Assembly (NCBI RefSeq): GCF_946404925.1
Contig: NZ_CAMJFM010000001.1
Coordinates: forward strand, 62,001 to 126,000
Reading direction: 5' to 3'
Source: an uncultured Prevotella sp.
GTDB taxonomy: Bacteria > Bacteroidota > Bacteroidia > Bacteroidales > Bacteroidaceae
Length of the DNA: 64,000 bases
In this document: positions 25,944 to 35,048 of the stretch, one piece after another
Numbering within the stretch: the first letter of the stretch is position 1
Layout: each line of letters begins with the position of its first letter
Translations under genes and position numbers: made by a program
Notes under the pieces: generated by a model
Told to the model about the DNA's origin: nothing
The model's database searches: none
Seen by the model: only the letters and a program-made list of their open reading frames with translations

Positions 25944-27374
25944 ATGCTATTTAATTCTTGGGAATTTGTCGTTTTGGTAATAGTCACTTTTTTTGTCTAT
26001 TATTTGCCTTGGGTTAGACGATGGCAAGTATATGTATTGTTAGCTTCAAGTTTTGTTTTTTATGCTGTAGATAGCTTTTGGTTATTGCTACTTTTGTTGG
26101 CATCAGGGTTTTTAAATGCCTTATCAAGCTATATTGCTCGTTATCATTCTTATCCACGCTTTTTTACCACAATTGGAGTTGTTCTCAATATACTGTTGTT
26201 ATCATTATTTAAGTATGGAGGATTGTTATCAATGTCTTTTGGGGGGATTGATACGGAGTTGGGACATTTTTTATGCGTTTTACCATTGCCTTTAGGTATT
26301 TCTTTTTATACGTTTAGTGGTATTAGTCTGGTGGTAGATGCGTATAAAGACAGATTGAATTCTAATTGTGATTATGACTCTCGCTCATCTTTTTGGATAT
26401 ATGTCCGAGACACAATGCTATATGTATGTTTTTTCCCTAAATTGTTGGCAGGTCCCATTGTTAAGTCAAGAGAGTTTTTTGGAAATATCAATGAGAAATT
26501 AGTTCACCATATTGATTGGCAATTTGTATTTAAGTCGTTGGTAGTTGGATACTTCTTAAAAATGGTAATAGCGGATAATCTGAAAGATTTTACTTTTTGG
26601 CTACCATTCCGTTATTCGTGTTATATGGGAAGTGGCTCTTTGCTGACTCTGGTATTTGGCTATTCTGTTCAAATGTTTGCTGATTTTGCAGGTTATTCTC
26701 TTATCGCTATCGGAATTGCAGCATTGTTTGGCTATCGTTTGCCAGACAATTTTAACTTTCCCTATATTTCTAAGTCGTTTCGTGAGTTTTGGAAACGTTG
26801 GCATATAACATTGTCGCAGTTTTTAATGGAGTATCTATATATATCGTTAGGAGGTAATCGTAAAGGCAAATTGCGTACTTATGTTAATTTGCAATTGACA
26901 ATGATGCTTGGTGGCTTATGGCATGGTGCTGCATGGAATTTTCTTATGTGGGGTACATATCATGGCTTATGTTTGGTTGTCGAACGTGTATTATGTGGAA
27001 AACGTGATTATTGCTTGAATTTCGGTTCAAGTCATTTTGCAACCAGATGTTCTCATGCTTTTTCTATGTTGTTTGTTTTTATCATGGTGTCATTTGGATG
27101 GTTACTCTTTAAACTGTCTTTGGGTGAAGCTATTCGCCTTGTTTGTGCTATCGGAACGAATTATGGCAAAATTTCATTTTTTGAAATGCGTTTTTTCCCA
27201 GTGTTAATATATATGATACCAGTGTTTTTCTATCATTTTATATATTTGTTACGAGATAAGAAATGGATTCAGCGGTATGTGTTCCATTATAGCTATGCGT
27301 TCTATGGTCTGATGTTATTCTTGATATTAACGAATAGTGGCAGTGTTAGTCAATTTGTTTATTTCCAATTTTAG
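25944..27374 (+). CDS. MBOAT-family O-acyltransferase (AlgI/DltB-like)
   Basis: A 476-residue polytopic membrane protein. Diagnostic motifs are SFREFWKRWHITLSQFLMEY, YISLGGNRKG and MMLGGLWHGAAWNFLMWG, which carries the invariant catalytic His of the MBOAT family. In alginate and teichoic-acid systems such proteins pass an acyl group across the membrane to a partner that modifies the polymer outside. The following gene, which starts 8 bp later, is a candidate partner. Likely role: O-acetylation of the exopolysaccharide encoded nearby. Confidence 0.92.
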   Translation: MLFNSWEFVVLVIVTFFVYYLPWVRRWQVYVLLASSFVFYAVDSFWLLLLLLASGFLNALSSYIARYHSYPRFFTTIGVVLNILLLSLFKYGGLLSMSFGGIDTELGHFLCVLPLPLGISFYTFSGISLVVDAYKDRLNSNCDYDSRSSFWIYVRDTMLYVCFFPKLLAGPIVKSREFFGNINEKLVHHIDWQFVFKSLVVGYFLKMVIADNLKDFTFWLPFRYSCYMGSGSLLTLVFGYSVQMFADFAGYSLIAIGIAALFGYRLPDNFNFPYISKSFREFWKRWHITLSQFLMEYLYISLGGNRKGKLRTYVNLQLTMMLGGLWHGAAWNFLMWGTYHGLCLVVERVLCGKRDYCLNFGSSHFATRCSHAFSMLFVFIMVSFGWLLFKLSLGEAIRLVCAIGTNYGKISFFEMRFFPVLIYMIPVFFYHFIYLLRDKKWIQRYVFHYSYAFYGLMLFLILTNSGSVSQFVYFQF

Positions 27375-27382
27375 TATGTGTT

Positions 27383-28210
27383 ATGATTAGAAAATCTATT
27401 ATATGTTTCTTTTTATTCGCATTATGTTATTCAATATTGATAGCATTTTTACCGAATAATGGTGTAGGAACACACCAGTGGCAAGAAAACCAGATTAGGG
27501 CACAACAATTTTTGTATGAAAAGTCTTCTGATACTGTAATAGTTGGCACATCGTTGTCTGCTCGAATATTGTTGGATAGCTTAAAAAATGTAAGTTCATG
27601 CGCTTTTTCTGCGTGTGTTGTGGAAGATGGTTTGCGACTGATCTTATCAAAGGATGTGATTCCACATTATGTTTTGATTGAAACCAATTATATTCTACGC
27701 CCATCTAATGAAGAGTTGGTTAAAATTAATTCTCAAGGACCATTGCCTTTTCTTCGAAATTATATACCAATCCTACGAGAACAAAATGCACCAATCTGTT
27801 TGATTGGTTATTGTTTTATGCAAGGAGCATTAGCCCCAGCAGATACGGTTGATATGGAACGCCTGCAAAAAAGTATTGAAAATCGTATCTTAGAAGATAA
27901 TACTCATTTTTTGACGGAAAAGCAGCAAAAGGGACGAATGAATGTTATAACGTCTCTTATTAGTAAGCTAGAGAAACGTGGTGCTAAGATTGTTCTTTTT
28001 GAAATGCCTTTGAATGACAGTTTAAAGTATGTTCGTAGCAATGAACAAACTCGTCAAGCAGTTATTCGTATGTTCCCCAAAGAAAAATATATTTATCTTC
28101 CTAATGATACCAGCACATATTTAACCAATGATGGAGAGCACTTGGATGCCGATGGGCAACGACGTTATTCTCATTTTCTGAAGGATGCACTGGTATCTAT
28201 ATCTTTGTGA
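27383..28210 (+). CDS. SGNH-like exported partner of the MBOAT protein
   Basis: A 275-residue protein with an N-terminal signal anchor (IICFFLFALCYSILIAFLP). The segment SDTVIVGTSLSARILLDSL matches the GxS block I region of AlgJ/AlgX/DltD-type proteins, and NDGEHLDADGQRRYSHFL near the C-terminus supplies the D-x2-H-like block V. In established systems such proteins complete polymer O-acetylation with an MBOAT protein. Similarity is only at motif level, so the family assignment is moderate. It is last of the three-gene unit. Confidence 0.65.
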   Translation: MIRKSIICFFLFALCYSILIAFLPNNGVGTHQWQENQIRAQQFLYEKSSDTVIVGTSLSARILLDSLKNVSSCAFSACVVEDGLRLILSKDVIPHYVLIETNYILRPSNEELVKINSQGPLPFLRNYIPILREQNAPICLIGYCFMQGALAPADTVDMERLQKSIENRILEDNTHFLTEKQQKGRMNVITSLISKLEKRGAKIVLFEMPLNDSLKYVRSNEQTRQAVIRMFPKEKYIYLPNDTSTYLTNDGEHLDADGQRRYSHFLKDALVSISL

Positions 28211-28231
28211 TAATGTGCATATGTAATCTTT

Positions 28232-28266
28232 AAATGGGTTATGTTATTAGAAGAAAACGCCCATTT
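28232..28266. terminator. Possible hairpin between converging acylation and EPS operons
   Basis: AAATGGG (28232-28238) and CCCATTT (28260-28266) can pair over 7 bp with a long 21-nt loop. It lies in the 76-bp gap where two operons converge. It is weak by structure, and position is its main support. Confidence 0.3.
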
Positions 28267-28286
28267 CCGTTTACTTGTTATTGGGT

Positions 28287-29252
28287 TTATAGGTTTCTTT
28301 TGTATTTGTTTATGAAGATATGTTTGATGTTGTTGAACTGAAACCATGTAAATGTTAGGACAATGCATATGGAGGATTCAATAAGGAATCTTGCAATCCA
28401 GAGATTATTTGCGTATCTTTGATTAATATTTAAAATGAAAAATTCCAGTGTATGTGCGCATAGTAAAATTAGAGAAGAATTTCCTAATTTAGAGAAAACG
28501 TATGATACTGTGTTTGATTTAGATATTATTTTTGATAAATAATAGATCATAATGGTACTAAATATGGCTCCACAGATATCAATAGGGTATAGTTTGTACA
28601 TACATATACACATGTCAATTCTTGAGAAGAATAAATGAATAATCCAACAGATAGAACAAACTATAATTAGCTCTTTCGATAATTTATTGGCGCGTAGATA
28701 CTTTCCTATTAGGTAAAAGATCATAGCAGAAAGCCCTGGTAATATAGAAAGGGGAAGGTTTATGAGATATCGGTCAATAATAACAGAGGCAACAGATACA
28801 AGGATAATCAACATAGATTTGTGTGAAAGAGAACTATTATCTATAAAGTTAAAAGTTGTTCTACACCAAAAGAGTGCAAGTAAGAACCAAATTGGGCCAA
28901 TTTTCGGTACATGTGCCCATATCATTGATGTGTGATCTCCTGCGCCACACCAAATGAATGCTGTTAAGAAATATTTTATAATACCTATGGGGTCATCAGA
29001 GTTACAAATGAAAAAGAAAGACAAAATAATTGATGTTGCGACATAGGGCATCACGAGACGTCGAAAATCATTAATGAGTTTATTTTTATAATTGATACTA
29101 GGTTTATAAAAATACCCTGAAACTATAAAAAACAATGGCATATGAAAGGAAAATATTATTTTATGAGTAATAATATCTGGATTTGTATGGCCGGCTATAA
29201 CAGCCAGAATACCAATCCCCTTCATAATGTCTATAGTTACATCTCTGGTCAT
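28287..29252 (-). CDS. Acyltransferase family 3 membrane protein, last gene of EPS operon
   Basis: About 322 residues and roughly ten membrane helices. I place the start at the ATG of MTRDVTIDIMKGIGILAVIA (29250-29252). A longer frame to 29321 runs back into the GT2 gene and adds no homology. The motif IDIMKGIGILAVIAGH has the catalytic His, and SFHMPLFFIVSGYFY is the second conserved motif. Probably O-acylates a sugar of the repeat unit. The upstream GT2 gene ends 10 bp before it. The window holds two intact acyltransferase-3 genes plus an MBOAT, suggesting a heavily acylated polymer. Confidence 0.87.
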   Translation of the reverse strand: MTRDVTIDIMKGIGILAVIAGHTNPDIITHKIIFSFHMPLFFIVSGYFYKPSINYKNKLINDFRRLVMPYVATSIILSFFFICNSDDPIGIIKYFLTAFIWCGAGDHTSMIWAHVPKIGPIWFLLALFWCRTTFNFIDNSSLSHKSMLIILVSVASVIIDRYLINLPLSILPGLSAMIFYLIGKYLRANKLSKELIIVCSICWIIHLFFSRIDMCICMYKLYPIDICGAIFSTIMIYYLSKIISKSNTVSYVFSKLGNSSLILLCAHTLEFFILNINQRYANNLWIARFLIESSICIVLTFTWFQFNNIKHIFINKYKRNL

Positions 29253-29262
29253 ATGATAATGG

Positions 29263-30255
29263 TTATATCCTGGAAATAATCGACTTCTGAACACGCCATC
29301 TGTATTTCTTTCGACCGGCAAAGAAACAAATAGGTGGGAGTAAAATAATAGTTAAAAGTAATCTGTAAGGTGTGAACTTGCCAATATTTGAACTCCCAAT
29401 CCGTAGAATATAGCTCCAGAAGCGCATCCAATGCTTGATGGACTTAAGAGGGATGAGTTCTGTTAGGCAACTAAGAAGGTTCACTGCGAGGTATTGATGA
29501 CGAATGTGGCTTTTATAGTTATTGTTTTTAATGTCTGTCAGATAAGCTTCAGATGCTTTCAATCGTGAGGTGTAGCGCTTAATTATTGTTGTTTGATTAA
29601 CTGAAGTCATGATGCTACCCTCATTTGTATAGTAGATGTAAGTGCCGATATTGGAAAAGGCTGCTGCATGTACATACTTTGAAAGGAAATAAACCCAATA
29701 CATGTCTTCATGTATCATCCCAACAGGAAAGAATATATCGTTTTCTATGAGCAAAGAGCGTTTGACAAGCCGATTCCATGCAGAGGTGATTACATTCTGA
29801 AGCATGATGTTTTCTATTGTGGCAAGATTATTACAATATTCTGGAATGTTGTTGAATCCGTAATTGCTGATTCCTCCTTTTTCGTCAAGGAGATTTCCTT
29901 GTACAAAGTCTACATCACTATACTTGTCCTTCAGTGCCAGCAATGTTGTTAGACAGGTGGGGGTGATGGCATCGTCACTGTCTAAAAAATATAGCCATTC
30001 GCTTGTTGCTATTCGAATACCTGTGTTTCGTGCTCCAGAGAGTCCTAGATTCTTCTCGTGATGGACGAACTTGAATAGAATGTGACCTCGGTAGTTGTCA
30101 ATATATTGTTGGACAATTTTTATACTGTTATCTGTCCCACAATCGTCAACCAGAATGCATTCAATATCTTGAAAAGTTTGAGCAACCACGGAATCCAGAC
30201 ACCGTTTGATATAGGGTGCTACGTTATATACTGGTATAATAATACTGACCTTCAT
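29263..30255 (-). CDS. Glycosyltransferase family 2
   Basis: A 330-residue GT-A enzyme. It begins KVSIIIPVYNVAPYIKRCLD, has ILVDDCGTDNS for the nucleotide-binding Asp, and LDSDDA (DXD-like metal site) near residue 93. A C-terminal basic and hydrophobic end (FFAGRKKYRWR) may contact the membrane. It would add a sugar to the lipid-linked repeat unit on the cytoplasmic side. Its start overlaps the stop of the flippase gene by 4 bp (ATGA), showing translational coupling. Confidence 0.9.
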   Translation of the reverse strand: MKVSIIIPVYNVAPYIKRCLDSVVAQTFQDIECILVDDCGTDNSIKIVQQYIDNYRGHILFKFVHHEKNLGLSGARNTGIRIATSEWLYFLDSDDAITPTCLTTLLALKDKYSDVDFVQGNLLDEKGGISNYGFNNIPEYCNNLATIENIMLQNVITSAWNRLVKRSLLIENDIFFPVGMIHEDMYWVYFLSKYVHAAAFSNIGTYIYYTNEGSIMTSVNQTTIIKRYTSRLKASEAYLTDIKNNNYKSHIRHQYLAVNLLSCLTELIPLKSIKHWMRFWSYILRIGSSNIGKFTPYRLLLTIILLPPICFFAGRKKYRWRVQKSIISRI

Positions 30256-31802
30256 GACTTGATTCGTTTTTTTAGGTGAATAAGACGGTTGGTGAATTGT
30301 CGCATTCCAGAAGTAAGGGCATATAAAATGATGAATGTGATGACAATGAAAAGGATGATTGTCAAAGTGAGATTTAATGCTAAATGCAGATAATCAACTG
30401 TTTGATAATATGTCATCTTCATACACCAGATAGAAATGAAAGCCGTCCCTATAAGTATTAGAAGATGGAGGATGTATTGGAGATAATAGTTGAACCATGA
30501 GGCTTTCAGCCCGTGTTTGAAAGTGTAGTAAGGTTTCCATAAAAGGACTATTAATATGAGACTAAGATTGCTGCCCATAATGATTCCGTTAAGTCCCCAC
30601 CAGTATCCAAAAAGGATGGAACAACCTAAATTAATACAAGCTTCAGCTATGGGAGACCATACGTCAGCAAACAGTTGATATGCATTTTTGAATGAGTCGA
30701 CAACAGAACGTGTCATACGGATGAACATTCCAATAACAAGAAGAAGTAATGTCGTATTACTTAAAACGTATTTCTCTCCAATCCATAAGGTTATGAAAGG
30801 TGCAATGGAAATATACAAAGAAAAACAGGCTATTCCTGATATCCATATTCTGGAAGTAAACAACTCCCAAAAGACACTTAGAGTGTGCTTTTTGTCTTTT
30901 TCAGATATAAGACTGCCGATGGAGGCCCCCATACCTTCAAAGATTACGTTCAGAAATGTGACGGTATATCCAATGAGCATCATATAATTCCCATAGTAGG
31001 TGACCATTGATAGCGAAACGTAATAATAGATAATCAAGGGTGCAGTCTGTTCAAGTACGAATGAGCCGATTTTATGTACAAAGAGTTGTTTGGTTTTGAC
31101 AATCAGATGGTGATATTTTTTTAACAAGATCTTTGATGATTGACTTGATACATGCAGCCAGGGATATTCTTTCTGCATAATAACATTTATGACAAAAATA
31201 GTGCATGTGCTACCAATAAACTCTAATGCAATCCATCCCCAAATGCCTAAGTTAATAACTGTCAGAAAGAAAATCTGAAGAAATATTTTAGTGTATCTTA
31301 TCGTATGGGTCCAGGGCCTTAATTTAAAATTCTTTTGGTCTGCTCCAATCAGAACTTGGCGATAATTCCATAAATAACTGGAAATAGATCCCCATAAGAA
31401 TACGATATATGCAACAACTACATACACAGTTCCACATGCCGTATTAGGAAAAAAGAAAGGAAGCGATATAATTACGGGAATACTTAGTAGACATAAGATT
31501 AAGGCAATTCGTTTATATAAGAAACCTTGTACACTTATTATTTCACAAATCGTTTCATGGTTTTGATCGTGAATTGGCTTATAAAGCGATGTGGCCATAG
31601 CTATGCCAATACCAAGTTCTGCAAGATTGAGGAAGCTAAGGATGTTTCCTAATGTTGTGTTCAGTCCCAACAATTCGTCTCCGAGAGCATCCAAGAAAAT
31701 CTTTCGTGAGTAAAAACCCACAAAGATTTGAATTATAAATAGTACCAGAGATGTGGTAGAATTCTGGATAGTTCTTTTTGTACGATTGGCGCTTCTGCTC
31801 AT
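30252..31802 (-). CDS. Wzx-like oligosaccharide flippase (MOP superfamily)
   Basis: A 516-residue protein with 12-14 membrane helices. The N-terminal RTIQNSTTSLVLFIIQIFVG, then FYSRKIFLDALGDELLGL, is the pattern of polysaccharide-biosynthesis (RfbX/Wzx) transporters. It would flip the undecaprenyl-linked repeat unit across the inner membrane for the Wzy polymerase encoded upstream at 35.0-36.6 kb. It is placed directly after a GT2 gene (0-bp gap) and before another GT2. Confidence 0.9.
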   Translation of the reverse strand: MSRSANRTKRTIQNSTTSLVLFIIQIFVGFYSRKIFLDALGDELLGLNTTLGNILSFLNLAELGIGIAMATSLYKPIHDQNHETICEIISVQGFLYKRIALILCLLSIPVIISLPFFFPNTACGTVYVVVAYIVFLWGSISSYLWNYRQVLIGADQKNFKLRPWTHTIRYTKIFLQIFFLTVINLGIWGWIALEFIGSTCTIFVINVIMQKEYPWLHVSSQSSKILLKKYHHLIVKTKQLFVHKIGSFVLEQTAPLIIYYYVSLSMVTYYGNYMMLIGYTVTFLNVIFEGMGASIGSLISEKDKKHTLSVFWELFTSRIWISGIACFSLYISIAPFITLWIGEKYVLSNTTLLLLVIGMFIRMTRSVVDSFKNAYQLFADVWSPIAEACINLGCSILFGYWWGLNGIIMGSNLSLILIVLLWKPYYTFKHGLKASWFNYYLQYILHLLILIGTAFISIWCMKMTYYQTVDYLHLALNLTLTIILFIVITFIILYALTSGMRQFTNRLIHLKKRIKS

Positions 31803-32975
31803 CTAGGCATTATGTTCGGTATGTATAAAGTCGGTATTCTTATGGTCAATATGTAGGATGTTCTTCAACATACGTAGCACAAGTCCAGGGATTGTTAGTA
31901 CTTTGGAGAATGAACGGAAGCGGATTTCACTGGGAATTGCTACAAATAGTGATAATCCTAATACTCCTAACGTTATCCACCATTTTTCACACCATGCTGG
32001 CATGGCAATAGTCATAAAAATAGAGATGCCAGTAAGTAGTACTATAAGAATTGAACGTGGAATCAATGCTTGTTGAATGGTCTTGTCTACAAAATTAATC
32101 TTACCATGAATCAATGCCTTAGGTATCTTTGGTAGATTGCTCATCAAACTCTGAACCTGAGCAGTCATCCATCGCATACGCTGTTTTTGGAAGTTGTCTT
32201 GGTTACTTACCTTTTCGTCGAAGACGTGGATATCTGGGGCATATTTGATGAATACTTCCTGATGGAGTAGGAGGGCTTCCATTTCACGGTCTTCTCCTGC
32301 AGTAGATAGTTGGAATACATTCTTTTTAAAGAGTTCGTAATCGAAACACATACCAGAGCCGATTAATGCTGATGATAATCCTAGGCGGTTATGGGCTTTA
32401 CGGAATAATGTGTTATTGATTTCTTCGCTTGCACCATCAAGTACAGCCACATCGTTATTTGCATTCTTGGCGCAGCGGTGGCATTGAATAGCATCGTATA
32501 CGGAGCATAATACGTTAAGTTGTGATAGAAACTCTGGTCGAACTACGTTGTCGGCATCGAGAACGACGACATTATCAAATGTCTCAGGAATTTCATTTAT
32601 CGCGTATTGCATAGCCTTTGCTTTCGAACTCTTTTCGAAGGTAGGCTGTAATAATGTAATAGGCAGGTTTTTGAGGTATGCATTTGTCTCCGACTTCATG
32701 TGGTCTGATATGACAGCCACGGTATACAAATCGTCTGGGTAATCCTGCTCTAAGAAATGCTCAACAGCATTGATAATGACTCGATCCTCATTATATGCAG
32801 GATATAGAATGAGAAACTTTGTCATTCGGTTTGTTAGGGCTGCAGCGTGTATAGCGACACGATCTTCTTTCTCATAAAATAAAGAGATAATCGCAAAAAA
32901 AACTACATAGGCTACAGAACCTAAAATAAGTACCCATAGGGTGATGTCGATAATATGCAATATTTGCCAAATCAT
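31803..32975 (-). CDS. Membrane-bound processive-type glycosyltransferase 2 (paralogue A)
   Basis: About 390 residues. I choose the ATG of MIWQILHIIDITLW (32973-32975), 14 bp after the previous gene's stop, because a longer frame overlaps that gene. An N-terminal membrane helix is followed by FLILYPAYNED, VLDADNV (DXD), the acceptor-side GEDREMEALL (ED motif) and QRMRW (QxxRW), then three C-terminal membrane helices. This is the cellulose-synthase/NodC/hyaluronan-type GT2 layout, although a single-sugar transfer is also possible. It is clearly paralogous to the next gene upstream. Confidence 0.88.
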   Translation of the reverse strand: MIWQILHIIDITLWVLILGSVAYVVFFAIISLFYEKEDRVAIHAAALTNRMTKFLILYPAYNEDRVIINAVEHFLEQDYPDDLYTVAVISDHMKSETNAYLKNLPITLLQPTFEKSSKAKAMQYAINEIPETFDNVVVLDADNVVRPEFLSQLNVLCSVYDAIQCHRCAKNANNDVAVLDGASEEINNTLFRKAHNRLGLSSALIGSGMCFDYELFKKNVFQLSTAGEDREMEALLLHQEVFIKYAPDIHVFDEKVSNQDNFQKQRMRWMTAQVQSLMSNLPKIPKALIHGKINFVDKTIQQALIPRSILIVLLTGISIFMTIAMPAWCEKWWITLGVLGLSLFVAIPSEIRFRSFSKVLTIPGLVLRMLKNILHIDHKNTDFIHTEHNA

Positions 32976-32989
32976 AATTTGTTGTTTAT

Positions 32990-34141
32990 TTAGTTGGTTT
33001 CTTTTTTCCTGTGAATTAATTTGGTGCTTATGATGCCCCAAAGGGTAACGAAAGGAGAACGGAGAAATGTGCGATTCCACATCTCGTCAACCAAATAGTC
33101 TGGAGTTGCTAGAGCAAAGAAGAATAGGGCTAATGAGCCTAATATCCACCATTTAATTGCCATTGTTAAATATATAAAAGGTAGTATGAGACTCATAACC
33201 ATAATAATACCCATCATACTTGTACGAGGCATTAGCATCCACTGAATCAATTTGTCTGCCCAATCGTATTGTTTGCGGAGCATGGCTCCAGGTAAATATC
33301 TGATATTTTTAATCAGATTTTGAATCTGCTGTATTGTCCAACGACCATGCTGTTCGTTCATCTTACTTGTAGTTCTTTTCTTCTCGCCATATAATAAAAT
33401 GTTGTCAAAATAGTCAATGAAATAACCTTGCTTAAGCAATAATGCTTCTAACTCTTTATCTTCTCCGGATGTTCTTGTTTTCATTACATTAGTTTTGAAC
33501 CAAGAGAAATCATAGGCAGTACCTGAACCAGCTAATGCTGCGGAAATGCCCATTGTAATATGACCTTTACGGAAAATATTATTATTTATTTCTTCAAAAA
33601 TAGATCCCATACGTGCAGCAGACGTATCTCGGTTTCTTGAAATTCGATGCATTTGGATGGCTTTTGTCGCAGCGGTTTCAAAGGCATCATTGACTTTTGT
33701 GAGAAAATCTTGTTCGACAATATTATCTGCATCCAAAACAAGTGCAATATCATATATCTTAAACTGTGGAAGTTTGATTATTGCATATTGTAATGACTTT
33801 GCCTTAGTGCTCTCTTCGAAATCTGGGGTAAGAAGAGTAATAGGGTATTGGGCTAGTCGCATGTTTGTGATTTCGGACTGGTGGTCGGAAACTACTACCA
33901 CATCAAACATACGCTGTGGGTAATCCTGGCTCAAAATTGAAACGACAGCTTGTTCAATAACATTGTCTTGTTTATGAGATGGAATTATGATGGCAAATCT
34001 GTTTTGAGCTTTGACATTTGGTTGGACCGAATCACGGTTAAAGAGTGATGCAATAGAAAAGACTCCAAGATAGAGTACTGTTCCTGCAACAGGAAGAAAT
34101 AGTATCCAATCGATGATATATAGTATAATCCAGAGATCCAT
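32990..34141 (-). CDS. Membrane-bound processive-type glycosyltransferase 2 (paralogue B)
   Basis: A 383-residue protein with the same layout as its neighbour: N-terminal helix, FAIIIPSHKQDNV, VLDADNI (DXD), SGEDKELEALLL (ED), QHGRW (QxxRW) and C-terminal helices. The two proteins align throughout (for example PITLLTPDFEESTKAKSLQY against PITLLQPTFEKSSKAKAMQY), so they arose by tandem duplication. Both keep all catalytic motifs, so both are probably active, perhaps on different sugars. The upstream GT2 gene ends 1 bp before its start. Confidence 0.88.
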   Translation of the reverse strand: MDLWIILYIIDWILFLPVAGTVLYLGVFSIASLFNRDSVQPNVKAQNRFAIIIPSHKQDNVIEQAVVSILSQDYPQRMFDVVVVSDHQSEITNMRLAQYPITLLTPDFEESTKAKSLQYAIIKLPQFKIYDIALVLDADNIVEQDFLTKVNDAFETAATKAIQMHRISRNRDTSAARMGSIFEEINNNIFRKGHITMGISAALAGSGTAYDFSWFKTNVMKTRTSGEDKELEALLLKQGYFIDYFDNILLYGEKKRTTSKMNEQHGRWTIQQIQNLIKNIRYLPGAMLRKQYDWADKLIQWMLMPRTSMMGIIMVMSLILPFIYLTMAIKWWILGSLALFFFALATPDYLVDEMWNRTFLRSPFVTLWGIISTKLIHRKKETN

Positions 34142-34142
34142 G

Positions 34143-35048
34143 TTAATCTAATTGATAATTGATAATTGAAAATTGACAACTAATGAAATCTCGCAGCCCT
34201 TTGATGATAGCCTTCCTGAGATTATTCTGTCGTTTTAGAGAGTATTTAATGATATCTCTCATTCCGACAACTCCGAATAAATATATATAAGATAGGTATT
34301 TATTGATACCTTTATAGTTGCGTTTAACGAGGAGAAGTCTATTTCGAGTGATGTAGTAGGTGCGGAGAGGGCTGTTTTGGCCTGTCGTTTGGCTTTCTTT
34401 GTGGTAAACCGTGCAACTAGGGTCATACCAAATTTCATAGCCAGCACGTGTGAACATCATAGACCAATCGATTTCTTCATAATACAGAAAGAAACACTCT
34501 GGCATCAGACCCACTTTTTCGATCGCTTCGCGTTTAATCAGCATTGCTGCTCCATGAGCATAAGGAGTTGAATGGGGAGTATCATATTGACCATGATCAT
34601 CTTCGCCGAATCCAATTGCTCTATTTCTGAGCGTGATATTGGAGAGTGAGGTATATCCTGCGTACTGAATAGGATTATTGTCCCATGCGAAGCGTAATTT
34701 TGGACAAACAACTCCAATTTTGTCTGATGATTCCAGACGATTGATTAGGAGTTCTATATTGAAATTTTTGAAATACGTATCGTTATTAATAAGAAATATA
34801 TAATCCCCTTTGGCTTCTTTGATACCTAAGTTGTTGCCGCCGGCAAAGCCGAGGTTCTTGTCGCTGCGGATTACTTTTACTTGGGGGAAACGCTCTGAAA
34901 TAATACTTGCATTGTCTTCTTTTGAGGCATTATCTACCACTATCACCTCCATGTTTTCTTTGAAGGGGATAGAATCAATTAGCTCGCAGGTATCTTTTAC
35001 CCCGTTGTAATTGATTGTGATTATTGATAGTCTACACTCGTTTCGCAA
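34143..35048 (-). CDS. Glycosyltransferase family 2, rhamnosyltransferase-like
   Basis: A 301-residue GT-A enzyme resembling WbbL/RfbF-type transferases: LSIITINYNGVKDTCELIDS, VVDNASKEDN, NLGFAGGNNLGIKEAKGDY, LINNDT (DXD position) and FFLYYEEIDW. This set of motifs is typical of enzymes using dTDP-rhamnose or related donors, but the donor is not certain and no rml genes are in the window. Its start overlaps the 3' end of the polymerase gene by about 17 bp. Confidence 0.88.
   Translation of the reverse strand: MRNECRLSIITINYNGVKDTCELIDSIPFKENMEVIVVDNASKEDNASIISERFPQVKVIRSDKNLGFAGGNNLGIKEAKGDYIFLINNDTYFKNFNIELLINRLESSDKIGVVCPKLRFAWDNNPIQYAGYTSLSNITLRNRAIGFGEDDHGQYDTPHSTPYAHGAAMLIKREAIEKVGLMPECFFLYYEEIDWSMMFTRAGYEIWYDPSCTVYHKESQTTGQNSPLRTYYITRNRLLLVKRNYKGINKYLSYIYLFGVVGMRDIIKYSLKRQNNLRKAIIKGLRDFISCQFSIINYQLD

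Noticed and set aside
28287..29321. Longer acyltransferase start at 29321
   Set aside because: The extra 23 residues overlap the GT2 3' end and show no acyltransferase similarity. The ATG at 29252 begins right at the conserved first helix.
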